This document shows positions 38,651 to 50,405 of a stretch of 64,000 nt of DNA, in pieces. The DNA comes from Polytrichum commune (Eukaryota > Streptophyta > Polytrichopsida > Polytrichales > Polytrichaceae): NCBI GenBank assembly GCA_950295325.1, contig OX485803.1, positions 41,121,554 to 41,185,553 of the forward strand, in the 5' to 3' direction. Position 1 is the first letter of the stretch; each line of letters opens with the position of its first letter. The notes beneath the pieces were generated by a model, which was given only the letters and a program-made list of their open reading frames with translations, did not search any database and was not told the DNA's origin. Made by a program: the position numbers and the translations under genes.

Positions 38651-40040
38651 GGGGGTAAGTTAACTCAACCCAAGGGTCAGAGTTTAACCTCCGGTTACTG
38701 GGGGGATTCAGATAATCCTACTGCCTAGCTTTGCCTTGCCATTTATTAGCCTTGTTATTTATGTACCTACAGTATATACATTTGTCCAAACACGGACTCC
38801 GCGTGAACCCCCTTTTCAGTTGGAACTAGGAAACACTCATGCCCCAATCACACCAAACTTCCCATTCGGTTCCGCCTATGAAACCGCTGGGGATTATGTT
38901 GAGAAATAGATGTTGGCCCACCACTTTTCACAATACGACAGCCAGAGATGCTTACAAGATGGTGTCAGAACTGGCCGGTGTGATCAGCCCCTTGAGTCCA
39001 CTCTTGTAACTAATAAGTTGGATGGACCTTAAATGCTTCTTTTTGATGGGGTCCCAACTAGCCCACATCTCCTAGGATATGAAACACGTGATTAGCACGA
39101 GATGGTTTTTAGAGTCAAATCGAGGCCATAGTTGTTTTCCTCATTATTTTGGAGTTCACATGAATATTTTATTCAACATATTCACTTTCAAAGTGAATTC
39201 TCGTGTTCGTTGAATGGTCGTGTAAGTCTTCCTCCCCACCCCGTAATATTTTGAGCACATATATAGTCCGATCTTTGCTAAATGCATGTCTTTTGGTATC
39301 CATGCTCAGAGTCACATCTAACGACATGTCATTGAAATCTAGGTGTCCGATTAAGCACAGTAGCCGAATTCGGGTGTTCTACCCTAGGTAGGGTGGATGT
39401 GCCTAAATCAAACATAGAAGTAATTTTGACACCTAGATTTAAGTGGTGCGCAGTTAAGTGTAGATGTTGGAATGGACGATAAAAGGACATGTGTTTAAAA
39501 GAGGGTGGATAACATGCTCAAAATACGTCAACTATTTTAAATTTTAATGGTCAATATGACTGGGAGAGGGGGGGAGGGTAATATGACCACTTAGTGAGCA
39601 CGAGAATAATGCATCAAAACAAACTATATGAGCTCCAAAAACTATGAAACGAATGACTACAAACACGATTTGGATTTGATAATCATCTTGCACCGATTAT
39701 GTATTTCATATCATTATATGAGAAGTGGATGTATAGAGAAAGATATCCAAATAACACAAGTCTACCTTACTTGCAATCAACCCGAGTCTAAGGGTGGATT
39801 TAGACTAGGGCCCAACACCAAAAGAAACTCCAAAATCCAAGGTTACATTCGTATTGTAGGGGAGTTGTTAGTTTCTTGGGAGGGAGGGAGGCAATAGGGT
39901 AACTCAACCCAAGGGTTAGGGTTTCACCTCTAGTTACTCGGGGGGTTTAGATAATCCTACTGCGTACTAGGTTTCGAATAGCCTTTTATTACCTTTGTCC
40001 ACACACGGACTCCATGTGAGCCCCCTTTAGCTTGTTAACG
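38651..40040. repeat. Direct repeats of about 150-180 bp flanking about 1.07 kb (LTR/TRIM-like candidate)
   Basis: 38651-38826 and 39895-40040 share AACTCAACCCAAGGGT, GGTTACTGGGGGG-like, AGATAATCCTACTGC, ACACGGACTCC and a GTGAACCCCCTTTT-like end. A more diverged third piece may lie near 40260-40340. The interior has no gag-pol coding and holds an R1 copy. Whether this is a terminal-repeat mini-retrotransposon or a plain duplication is open. Confidence 0.5.
39429..39760 (+). repeat. R1 dispersed repeat, near-full copy
   Basis: The full R1 order is visible: GACACCTAGATTTAAGTGG, GGACATGTGTTTAAAAGAG, a G-rich run at about 39560-39577, ATATGACCACTTA, ATATGAGCTCCAAAAACTAT, GATTTGGATTTGATAATCAT and a terminal AGAAGTGGATG block. 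Copies elsewhere: 7846, 24725-25370, 27025, 28160, 45740, 53131-54235, 57030. Confidence 0.65.
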
Positions 40041-41083
40041 CCTCCAAAACATTCGCTCACCCACGAGCATAAGAATTATAAAAACTTGTCACATTCTCAC
40101 ATCCATATTGATGTAATATCATCCATAACTTCCATATTCAATTCATAAGTTGATTGGTTATGACTAATGATAAACTCGAATAGGTAGATGTGAATTGTGG
40201 CTCTTCATCCCCTCTATCTCCTATTGTTCGTTATATAGTCCATCATTTTCGCCTCTCTTCACTCATGGGCTCAATTATCCTAGTGGCCTAGGCTTTGATT
40301 GCCTCATGTCCAAACATGCTTTCCATGTGAGGCCCCTTTTTAATGCGGCATCTTGAAACTATGTACATTATCTTGTTAGACATTCACACATACTTGAAGA
40401 CCTTACAAGCAAAGTTCCACAAGATATCCGGGGCGCTTTAGGGCTTGGTGTGCAAGTTAGGACCATCGACATCTTTCTTAAGGAATCACGTGCTTTGCAA
40501 TATGCTTTCAAAAACTACTTGTTTTAACATTTCCAACGATGCTAAGAGTACGAAGACAAACTCGTGGATAGAAAGAACAATTGTGATTAGGTGGGATTAT
40601 AGAAGATACACTAAACAATCCTATTATCGTGGGTCACATTACTTTTTTTTTTTGGAGCCACCTTAGTTCTCATAATGAGAATTGATGTGGGTCACATTAC
40701 TTTTCAACTCACACTAACTTTTTTAAGTGGGAAATTAGTGCAGGTGACATTCATTGTTTTATTTAGAAAATTATTGTGAGTAATAGAAGATTTCATGTGT
40801 TTCTTTTGTCCTATAATTAATATTCATTGTGTTGGTCAAAAGTTTTCACAAAGATTTAGGGGGAGACTTAGGATCTTGGACCCACATTATTTCCACCCTT
40901 ACTAAAATATTAGTTCGAGTGGAAAGATAGCGAAAGGGCATTGAAAACCCAAAATCCATGTTTGCCCTTGCAAAATGAACAATACTCTGTAAAAGTAAAA
41001 TTGAATATTGTCATTTTGCAAGGACAACCCAACATACATGGGTAACCAAGCTTGCAAAATTCCCGGCACTAGCAGTGTGGTCC
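40041..41083. other. Intergenic DNA with repeat fragments
   Basis: No gene is seen. The block GGACCCACATTATTTCCAC at 40878-40896 is the reverse complement of GTGGAAGTAATGTGGGTCC at 43525-43543. The pair may be ends of related elements in opposite orientation. Confidence 0.5.
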
Positions 41084-41436
41084 TAAGGGCCACTTCACAC
41101 ACGAGCCTAGAGCCGTGACCATGTAATTTTGAGAGCCCAAAAGAAAGTGTCCAAAGGCCATCCCAAGACACTTCCAAAATCACGTAGTGTGACCATGGAC
41201 CCTCAACTGTAGTGTGAAGTCATATGTGACCGAGCCCTCAACGAAATGCTATTTCAATGTATTCCGATTCATGCGGGTCCTCACACATGATAGAATAGAA
41301 TAAATCAACGGTTGTGAGTGTTCGGAGTGCCATGGTCGCCCAGTTTTGTGCTAGCCCCACCTCCAAGAGGTGGTTTCTAGAAAAACAATCCAAGTGACCA
41401 TGAAACATGATCCATTTGATGCCATGTAGGAATCCA
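41084..41436 (-). mobile_element. R4 hAT-like element, copy 2 (inverted)
   Basis: It starts with TAAGGGCCACTTCACACAC and contains CATGTGACCGAGCCC-like, GCGGGTCCTCACACATGATA, AATCAACGGTTGTGAGTGTT and ATGAAACATGATCCATTTGA blocks. These are the reverse complement of 48820-49155. There is no coding region. Confidence 0.68.
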
Positions 41437-41604
41437 TTAGCCTCCCCACACCTGCTGGTGGTGAGGCCAGTCGGCGACTCCCACCAGCAGGGTTGAGTTT
41501 TTTTTATAACTTTATAGCACTGGCAGCGACTGGTTGCATCGGTCCTACTACTTGCTCGTTCTCTGTTGTGATCAACAATTTCACACGCCTTTATAATTTC
41601 GTAC

Positions 41605-41795
41605 TATTAGAAAATCTTGAGCAAGATAATTTCGCATTATTAGATAATTTCGAGCAAGATAATCCCCCACTACTACATAATATCGAGCGAGATAATTTCG
41701 TACTATTAGATAATTTCAAGAGAGATAATTCCACACTACTACATAATATTGAGCGAGATAATTTTGCACTTCTAGATATTATCAAGCGAGATAAA
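41605..41795 (+). repeat. 27-bp tandem array that can encode a 9-residue repeat
   Basis: About seven units of a 27-bp repeat (TTAGATAATTTCGAGCAAGATAA-like, alternating with CATAATATCGAGCGAGATAA). On the + strand the frame is open across all units and reads LLDNFEQDN / LLHNIERDN / LLDNFKRDN alternately. This is a 54-bp higher-order period. The surrounding 110-codon frame (41493-41825) has no other recognisable domain. Confidence 0.75.
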
Positions 41796-41905
41796 TCACT
41801 ACGTTTTCACCTTCGCAATGAGTGAGTCTACATATTCATATCTGAGGCCACAAATTCATATCTCTCTATAACTACACTGAATATGATATTTAGGCAAAGC
41901 TTACT

Positions 41906-42062
41906 TTGTGGAATTACGCAATGCTATATTTATTTACTGTACATCTCATATTTTACCAACAAATGTTAAATTGATAGTTTGGACATTATAAAACATTGAC
42001 AACTTTACTTGGTAAAAAATTATTTCATTAGTAAAAGGATATAGCACCTTGTGAATCCAAAT
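41906..42062. mobile_element. R3 foldback MITE, copy 2
   Basis: The ends TGTGGAATTACGCAATGCTA and ATAGCACCTTGTGAATCCAA are inverted with respect to each other. The interior GTTTGGACATTATAAA and TTACTTGGTAA match the copy at 34247-34396. MITE-A-like end pieces (CTACACTGAATATGATATTT, CACTAAATATC) flank it. Confidence 0.6.
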
Positions 42063-42104
42063 AGTAAGTCACACTAAATATCAAATTCGACCAATTGTCC
42101 ATGA

Positions 42105-42600
42105 AGATTTTTTTGGCATGATCGGTTAAAATTCTATTCTTTCCAAGTCCGATTGGTTACATGTTGCGTGAACTTTTGGTTTTTTCTTTATTAATTTGAG
42201 GTATATTCTCTATAGTCCTCTAGAACACTTGATAAGTTTTGTGAGGTTTTGTTCAACTGGGTTATTTCTCAAACTCACCAGTTCATCTTTGTAACTTAAA
42301 GTACTAGATTATTGTGAAGTCTTGAACTTCAACTAGGTTATTTCACAAACTCACTGGTTCATCTTTGTAACTTAAAGTAAAAAATTATCGTGAAGTCTCG
42401 AACTTCAACTGGGTTATTTCTCAAACTCACCGGTTCATCTTTGTAACTTAAGGTACCAAGTTATCATGAAGTCTCAAACTTCAACCGGATTATTTCTCAA
42501 AATCAACCAATGCATCTTTGTAACTTTAGGTACCAAATTCTCCTGAAGTCTTGAACTGCAACTGGGTAATTCCTCAAAATCAACCAGTTCACCTGGACTA
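42105..42600 (+). repeat. 76-bp tandem array
   Basis: After a unique lead (TTAATTTGAGGTATATTC) there are about four to five units of about 76 bp, each with GAAGTCTTGAACTTCAACT, GGTTATTTCTCAAACTCACC and GGTTCATCTTTGTAACTTAA. One unit of the same family occurs in the OCRE gene intron at about 12460-12530. Confidence 0.8.
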
Positions 42601-44678
42601 ACCACCGGCTCTCCCTAGTTCTCGCCCACACTTACTGGTGGCAATGACCGGAGTTCACCCATTCACTGCTGCCCACCACCAATATGTGTGGACGACCTAC
42701 ATGTCTACTTTAAATCCATCTTGCATTCACACACTCCGGTTGCTCCCCTCAAGCATAGTGGGAAGCGAACTTGGACTGGCCCCGCCTTTTCCACCAATGA
42801 GAGTGCTTGAAGCGTAACGGTCACGGGCTCTCGGTCTCGTGTGTGAAGAAGTGGCCTCAAGTGATGCGATGGAGTCGACCTTTGAGGCTTTTTTTTTAAT
42901 ACAATGCATGAGGATCCCTAGCTAGGCGCTCAAACGTGAGATATTCCCAAACAAGTCAAGTTTTCGTTGAGCCAATAGCTCGAAGCCCCATGAGGTAGGA
43001 AGATAACACTTTAGCACTTTCACTTGGAGGACTCGAGGAGGCACAAGTCGGGCTTGCATAGTATAATAATGATAATAACAATACTAATAATAAGGCTTGT
43101 TCCCGGGAATGAAAGATTTGGGCCCATCCACACGTGCCATGCTTTGGGGGTCCTTGAAGCTTGCCTATGTATGTATGTATGTATGTATGTATGTATGTAT
43201 GAATGAATGAATATATGTCCTTTGTTCCGGTTCCGAATTCCAAGGGAAAGAGGATAAGCAAGAGAAGGGCCGGTCCGGAGATGTAAGTCTTATCGGCTAT
43301 GTCCACTTGTTCACCTCAAAGAGGGGGAAGTCTCCTATTGACTTCACCTCTTAGGAGTAGGTTGCCACTTGGACGTCGGGTAGAAAGGTAAAAGTATCGT
43401 TTCCTTATACTTTTACCTTTTATCATGTCCACGAGCGGAGGCGTCACTTAATAGTCTATTGTTTTGTTGGTGGGAAGTTAGTGTGGAAATAATTAGCGAG
43501 GGTCACTCTAATTGTTTAGTCGGGGTGGAAGTAATGTGGGTCCGAGATTCCGGGCCTTTTCCTTGGTCTTCCTTGAGACTTTCAACCAATACTTTACGTG
43601 ATATTGAATAGTCATCTTACATCAAAAGTAGCACAAAAAGAGATCATCATGTAGATTTTTTTGTAGAAAATAAAATAATTATGGTCCGTGCTATTTTTAT
43701 CGTATTTTATAACTAGAAGGCTAGCGTGGGTTGAAAGTTAGTTTGGCCCACATCAATTCTTATTATGAAAAACAGTGTGGCCTCGATGAAATTATTGTGG
43801 TCCATGATAATACGATATCTTTTGAAACACTAGAGACAATTCACCCATCTTTGACACATGGTTGCCCCAACTTGGGGTAACTTGATGCCTTATTGTGGGT
43901 GAAATTGTCATACGTGGAGTATGTCTTTGCGGCTTATTTATAGGGTGTGCGTATGATGTCATAATTGATATTGAAGGTTACATGTTGTGGAAGACACTTT
44001 TCGGAAACTTTTTTTATTTATTTCTTTTTGTTGGCCTCTAATGAACCCTTGATTTTCATGATAGAGTGAACATATACTTCACATGGCGACTCAACAATCC
44101 AAAGTCGGGCTTCAAAGAGTAACTCACAAAAGACCAAAGACAAAAGAACCGAATGAACATGATGTCACACTAACATCAAAGAAACAAAGGTTGAAACTGA
44201 GGAACATGAACCAAAGGATGCAAACCTCAATGTCAAGAACCAACAACTCCCTCACAACACAGTTGGAGGTACATAATTTACATTCATCCACGTGACAAAA
44301 TATCACACTACTAACAACAACAAAAACAATCCATCAATCACAACCTTGATGCATTCACCATGAGTCCAAATTGTTACGATTTTTAAGCATTTTTCAGTTG
44401 GCATGATGCCTTTGATGAAGATGAATGTCCCAAGTGATAGAATATCACGCTAGTAACAACAAACGATCAATCAATCATTCACATCCATGATGATCTTCCA
44501 CTTGGCTAACATGGCATACATCATGAAAGAAAAGCATGCACAAAATACACATGGGTAGTATTGAAATGCTATAGACACAAAATCAAATCAAACAAGTAGT
44601 TGGTGAGTGGGAGATGCTAAGGTTGGTGGTACGGCATATAGTAGAGATATTTGTTGTACGTGTACTCAAAGCTCATAC
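42601..44678. other. Repeat-rich intergenic DNA
   Basis: No supportable gene. There is a TATG microsatellite at 43166-43212, and hAT-like end debris around 42720-42865 (GGTCACGGGCTCTCGGTCTC, GTGTGTGAAGAAGTGGCC). A 70-codon + frame at 44083-44295 is lysine-rich but has no domain. A short direct repeat (ATATCACACTACTAACAACAA / ATATCACGCTAGTAACAACAA) is near 44303 and 44442. Confidence 0.5.
43166..43212 (+). repeat. TATG/GAAT microsatellite
   Basis: About nine TATG units pass into several GAAT units. Confidence 0.9.
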
Positions 44679-45626
44679 TACCGTAGTTTACTAGCAGGTT
44701 AGGCAACTTGCTGCCTAATATTTAATTAAAGTTCAAAAAGTAGGTTCGGCACCTAAAAATAGTATATTCTTATTTCCGGCAATTTTCTCTTTTAATTTTT
44801 AAAAATTCGGCTTACATTCATTTTTTATTTTCTATTACAACTTATATCTTGTACATCTCTCTTGCATTGAATGACAAGTAAGATGTGAGTGAAGAGTTGA
44901 GAATGCTCTGTGCTTTATGCAAGTAGAGTGGAGTTGTGTTCAACAATGCATATGGGATATGTAAACTTTGAGGTGAAGCACCTAGTTAGACGTCATTTTT
45001 ATAACACGCATAACTTTTGCATAGAGTCTGCAAATGACATAAAATTTGTTGGAGGTGAAATATTACTTGATTTCTAAACTTTTCTTAGACCAACAAAATT
45101 CCAAAAAAGTTGATCTTCTATGCACAAATGAGCTCCAAAAAACTGTTATGAACGCATTTTAATTTTTTGATCTTTACACGGCTGCAATGTTTTGTCCATA
45201 TCTTTTGCATAAAGACTTATTTTGACACAAAACTTGTTGGAGGTGGAAGAAGGATTGATTTCTCAACTTTTGTTAGTTGGACAGAATTCTATAAAACTTC
45301 ATCTTCTATGCTCAATTGGACTCCAAAAATTTGTGTACAACACATTTGAAAAGCCTCGCCTAGAGTCTTGCTACTTCTTAACCCATATTCTTTGTGGACT
45401 AATGTACGTGAGCTTGATTACAAAAGGAGCACCTTCTCTCCTTCAAAATTCACATATGCTTTCACTGTAAGTAAAACTCTAGTGAGAAGTAAAAATTTCT
45501 TACTTTTATGCAAATTTTGAAAAATAATTAATTTTATATTCGGCAAAAAATGCCAATAATATTCCAAAAGTTTAGGCATCTATTTTTAGAAGTATTTTGT
45601 GCTGAACCTGCTATTAAACTACGGTA
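44679..45626. mobile_element. R6 TIR element, 948 bp, with internal duplication
   Basis: The inverted ends are TACCGTAGTTTACTAGCAGG (left) and CCTGCTATTAAACTACGGTA (right). The interior carries two diverged direct copies (about 44998-45162 and 45163-45350), both with TTTTGCATA, AAACTTGTTGGAGGTG, TTGATTTCT and CATCTTCTATGC-like blocks. No transposase is seen. Confidence 0.72.
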
Positions 45627-45739
45627 TGCTTGATAGCCTTACCTTTCTACTAGATTCCGGTCTCCTTTTGCCACCGTGGAACAAACTTATATAGCCCCCT
45701 TTGACACTAGAGCTTTAACTTGCAATGCTATTTGGGAGT

Positions 45740-45870
45740 TTGATACGTGGATTTTCCAAGTTTTGATCAAAGCTTTCACTAAGGCACACATGTCTAATTA
45801 GATTACGTGATAGAATCAATAGTCAACATAATTTTGTGTGTGTATGGTTGGGGGGGGGGGGGGCTACTTG
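45740..45870 (+). repeat. R1 fragment ending in a G14 run
   Basis: TAGAATCAATAGTCAACATA is followed by a (TG)n stretch and 14 G residues (about 45850-45863), then CTACTTGTCAC. This is the same position of the G-run as in other R1 copies. Confidence 0.55.
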
Positions 45871-46006
45871 TCACTATTGAAAAATCACATCACTTTAGGA
45901 CCGTGGGATCCAATCCTTTTTGGGGATTGAACTAAAAACTTCTTTATCCGCATTTGATGGATTAACTAACGTTTAAATCTATGAATTGAAGTTATATTTT
46001 ATATTG

Positions 46007-46434
46007 TAGCTCTCTAACAACTTAGGCATAAAATAATTAATTTTAAGGGTGCCTAAATTTGTGGGAACTGAATTTCGTTGAGTGTCCCTCAAAAAAAAAA
46101 TAACATTCAAAGAGTGCCTAAAATCACAATAATGCAAGTGACATTCATTGGAATCCAACAAAGTAACATCAAAACCCTAACATACAAGTAAAAGACAAAC
46201 TTTAGGGTGAGGAATGTTGGTTAAGGGAAGTGTTTAGGTTAATCGTAATTGCCATAGATGAAATTAGAAAAACCATCCATGAACTATAGAAACGACTTGG
46301 ATGAATGTCTAACTTATCTTGAATTACTTTTTGAATCTACACAATTTAGGAATATTATTTTCTAGCTTGCCTAGCTCACTTTGTCACTTTAATTGATTAT
46401 TAGGCATATAGGTGCCCAAGTTGCTAGAGAGCTA
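46007..46434. mobile_element. R5 TIR element, copy A (428 bp)
   Basis: The inverted ends are TAGCTCTCTAACAACTTAGG (left) and CAAGTTGCTAGAGAGCTA (right). The interior includes AAAGAGTGCCTAAAATCAC and TGCAAGTGACATTCATTGG, found in reverse orientation in copy B at 54576-55035. Confidence 0.78.
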
Positions 46435-48747
46435 TGATAGTGAACATGAAAAAAAAAACCGTTTGGAATTTTGTCTACCATATTGAGGGCTTCACCACAA
46501 GTCGAAATTTCAATAGTTTGAGCGAGTGATAAAGTGAGGCAATGCTCAAAGAGAAATATCAAGGGTGGAATGTTACCAAATATAGGAATGTTCATGACAA
46601 GATCACAAAATGCTCGGTCACTCATTCACTTGGTAGGTGTCCACAAAACGAAAGCTTAAACTCTCATCAACTTTCCCAAACAACGACCTCCATGAGAAGA
46701 GCTTGCTTGGGATTTTGACCAAGAGCATTGTTGAGAGTTATTGAGAGCATCGTGAGGGTTTGTCATAGGCGTTTGATCATAAGAAACCCAGCCCTCAAAT
46801 TGGGCATCACTATCTCAACCGTCGCAAACAACCCAATAGCCCGGGTACGCAACTCCTGTATTATATGGCCTTGATTATAATCACTCAAAATGCATTTTAG
46901 TCCAATCTTGAGTGATACAATTTGTTTTGATGTAGGAAACTATTGTAGCCCTTCTAACAAGGAATCCAAGAATGTAGTTATATATAGGAAATTAATATTC
47001 CTTGAAGCATATGCTTGCATTAAAAACCTAATTATATGAGTTTTTTTAATACATGTACCAAAGGTCAAACTACCTAGAATTTTGAAATTTTTTTAAAAAA
47101 AATCTTAAATTATAAATAAAACATTTCCAATGACTTGTTGGAGGCAACTAACAAGTGTTTCAATTCTTTGTATATATTGTGGAGTTTTGTTTTTGTTTTT
47201 GTTTTTAAAATGCAACCCAACTTTTTCTGCATCGAAATTTATTTAATTTGGTCTTCACCCAACTTTTTGGTCCTTCTTATTTTTGTATAATTTTGATTTA
47301 ATTTTTACAAAAGCCGCCCTCTAAGTCGTTTGAATGCCAATGCCCCCTGCGTATAATATGAGCAATGATAAAGATTGAAGTCTTCAATGCCCTTCAAACG
47401 CAAATTGGCCCTTCAAAATATACCTCTCTCAAAACAACCCTTCAAAATGCAACCCCAAATTGAAAATGAAGGCGTCACTTGAAGTCCTCAATATAATATG
47501 CCCGCCACAAGAACCAACAAGTGTAAGGCATTGTCACTACAAAAGAGTGGAGTTAGATGGTTGATTCTTAATTCTTCACATTGTACTAGAACACATGTGC
47601 CATATAATTCATGCACAAGTTTAACATGAGTACAATGTGTTACGTTTCTACATTCTTATATTGACCTCTTGGATTTGAACTGACCCTTCAACTGAAAGGC
47701 TGAAATTTGAGAGGCCTTCAAAATGAAACTCATATGAGGGCTTCGATCTCGAACATTGAATATGAGAGTTGCGTACCGGGACCCGGTATATCATTCAATC
47801 CAATGAACGGGTAGTGCCGACAGTTAGTTACAAGCTAGCCGGTTGATTTTAAGAATTTCCGAGTGCAATTGGAAAGTTTAGGAAGGGGTTCCAGAAGAAA
47901 ATCAAGGTTTGTGGAAATGGGCCGATTAGAAGAAGAAAAAATGTTGGCATTAAGGCAAGCTGCCCTAGAGTATCCACGGCAAATTACCGATTGAAAAATT
48001 ATTTTCACAGCAGGCAGCCGACCAAATATATATATTTTAGGTAAAATTTTCAATACTATGCATAGTTGGAGACTATGCCTTGTTGGCTTGTGGTTTAGGG
48101 TTACTTGCTTCCTGCCACAACTTCCATTCTGTAGCGGTGGAGCTTGCATTTTCGTTTGCATTATGAGTTTTTGAGTTCTAGAATTGCTGGATTGTTGAGT
48201 GACAATAGCTTCAAGAGGTTTTTGTTGTTGTTGCTCTGCGAAACTGTGAGGTACTGTACATACAGTGAGACAATTTATTGGGGCAATTGATACTAACGGC
48301 AATGGTACGCAAATTTCATGATTTTTCAACACTAACTAGCCTCCGGATAATACTTGGACCCTTTTGGGGTGCTTGTATTTTCCGAAGGCTAAATCCTTAG
48401 CCCTAATATGGTAGGGGCTTTGCCAAGTTCAACTCCTACTAAGGATACTATTTAGATGGAAAAAAATGGAGAGTGAATGCCCACATTATTTAATCCTAAA
48501 CACTTGAAAAAAAAATGACAATGGCACATCCACCACCAAAATATAAAACCGGCCCCACTTTAGACCTTTCGGAAATTGCATAAATGAAAAAACAAATGTC
48601 GGTTAATTGCCTAAATACATTAGGAAATGGGGGCTATCAACCGATAAATTTTGCACTCTCTAGGCCCACTTCCGGGTGAAAATTGAAAAATCTGAGCCAC
48701 CTCCAGAAAGCTCGGCAATTAGCCGTTTTCTCTACAGAACTCCCCCG
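46435..48747. other. Intergenic DNA, no supportable gene
   Basis: AT-rich with homopolymer runs. The longest frame is a 165-codon - strand ORF (48332-47835) with a Gln-rich patch (EQQQQKPLEAIV) and no recognisable domain. Its composition does not argue for coding. The block TTTTCTCTACAGAACTCCCC at 48727 recurs at 49451. Confidence 0.5.
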
Positions 48748-49155
48748 ACTCTACTTCACATGCCACGCTTGAGGGATCAACGGAGTATGTGAATGCAAGA
48801 TGAATGTAAAGTCTACATGGATTCCTACATGGCATCGAATGGATCATGTTTCATGGTCACTTGGATTATTTTCAATAACCACCTCTTGGAGGTGGGCCTA
48901 ACATAAAACAGGGGACCATGGCACTCCGAACACTCACAACCGTTGATTTATTCTATTTAATCATGTGTGAGGACCCGCATGAATAGGAATTAATTGAGAT
49001 AACATTTGGTTGAGGGTCCGGTCACATATGACTTCACACTACATTTGAGGATCCGTGATCACACTACATGATTTTGGAGGTGGCTTGGACACTTTCTTTT
49101 GGGCTCTCACAATTGCATGGTCACGGCTCTTAGCTCATTGTGAAGTGGCCCTTAA
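48748..49155 (+). mobile_element. R4 hAT-like element, copy 3
   Basis: It runs from CTACTTCACATGCCACGCTT to TTGTGAAGTGGCCCTTAA. It shares almost its whole length, inverted, with 41084-41436 and, more diverged, with 5211-5702. Confidence 0.7.
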
Positions 49156-49796
49156 TTGCATGTGCTTCAAGCGTTTTGTAGGCAACATCTAACAAAGATT
49201 TGAAAATCGCAAAATTACGAGACAGTCCGTTTGGCCAAATCGGAAGTCTTAGAGCACAGATCTACATTGATTATCCCAACTAGTGCATGTTTGTTAATGT
49301 TCAGAGTTACGTAGTGCTATACCTATGTAATGAGGATGTAAGAAGTTTACCAAGCAAAGTCATTTATGAACTTCTATAATGTCCGAACCACCTATTGAAC
49401 ATTTGTTCGTAAAAATTGAACTCTTGAGTAAGACGTTATTGTTGCATAGAACTCCCCCGTTTTCTCTACAGAACTCCCCCGACTCGGATTCAAACCTCTC
49501 CAAAAGTGGAAAGCTCGAGTGCAACTAAAGCGCACTTGAGAGAGAACAAGCATAGCATGCGCATAGAAGGGGCTCCCCGGCCAATGAGAAGCTCTCGTCC
49601 TCTCGCTAGTGTAAAGGGGTCTCGCTAGCAAGATCTCGCTAAGTACGAAAAAGGTGGATGGAGTTGGATATTGTGTTGGCACTTCTCCACCATGGGTGAA
49701 TGTGAGAAAGGTTGGTGTACTTGTTACATTAAATTGGGGCCGGACGTGAACCCGCCCACCAATGCGACAACGAATTGGGGAGGCAAACGATTGCAA
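49156..49796. other. Repeat debris between R4 and MITE-A
   Basis: It contains an R3-like stretch near 49300-49440 (CAGAGTTACGTAGTGCTATA, GTTTACCAAGCAAAG) and a repeated TCTACAGAACTCCCCCGACT. The 134-codon - strand frame (49796-49392) has no recognisable domain. Confidence 0.5.
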
Positions 49797-50405
49797 CCCT
49801 AAACATGGTATTTAGTAGCACCAATTCTAATCGTCTCGCTAAATCTTACACTAAATAGTATATTTAGTGTTTGATTATGTTTAATGTTGCTACCACCCTA
49901 TCTTGTTCAACACTAATTTTCAGTTTTTTGATAAGTAGTGTGACAAGATATGGTGGAATTCTCCTTTTATCATTGTTATTTTGATTCTCTACACATTTTT
50001 ACATTCAAACACTAAATATGTGGAAATCATATGTTTGAATTTAGTATTAGTAAAAATGTGTTTAGTTGATATTTAGTGTTTGAATTTACATTTGATGTTA
50101 CTTGCTTTCATAGGGTTATTGATGTTGAGTGTATGCATTCATATTTAGTGTAGTTGTAAATCGCGGTATAGTTGTCACCAACACCAAAGGTTAACCCAAC
50201 ATGCATTGTCATTCCTTGTAAATGTTTTGGGGGATTATAGATTTACAGTTGTTAGCAATTACTCTCACTTACCAAGTGAATTTTCATCCAAATTTTCAAT
50301 CATCCACGACAATTTTTCATCACCCGTTGCTGACGAGAGAAGGTAGGGTTTTGGGCCAATGGATGAACTCATCCATCATCCGTGCCTTTACAAATAACTA
50401 TATTG
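49797..50405 (+). mobile_element. MITE-A copy 3, split by an insertion
   Basis: The left end (CTAAACATGGTATTTAGTAG, CACCAATTCTAATCGTCTCG) and the interior from 50154 (TTGTAAATCGCGG, GTCACCAACACCAAAGGTTA, GTCATTCCTTGTAAATG, CATCCAAATTTTCAATCATC) match copy 1 in reverse. They are separated by about 300 bp (49846-50153) that itself has ACACTAAATAGTATATTTAG at one end and ATTTAGTGTAG at the other. Confidence 0.65.

Noticed and set aside
47835-48332. 165-codon - strand frame, the longest in the repeat-rich half
   Set aside because: No domain, no splice context, low-complexity Gln patch, and composition of intergenic DNA.
49392-49796. 134-codon - strand frame
   Set aside because: It overlaps repeat debris and R3/R4-type sequence; no recognised protein.
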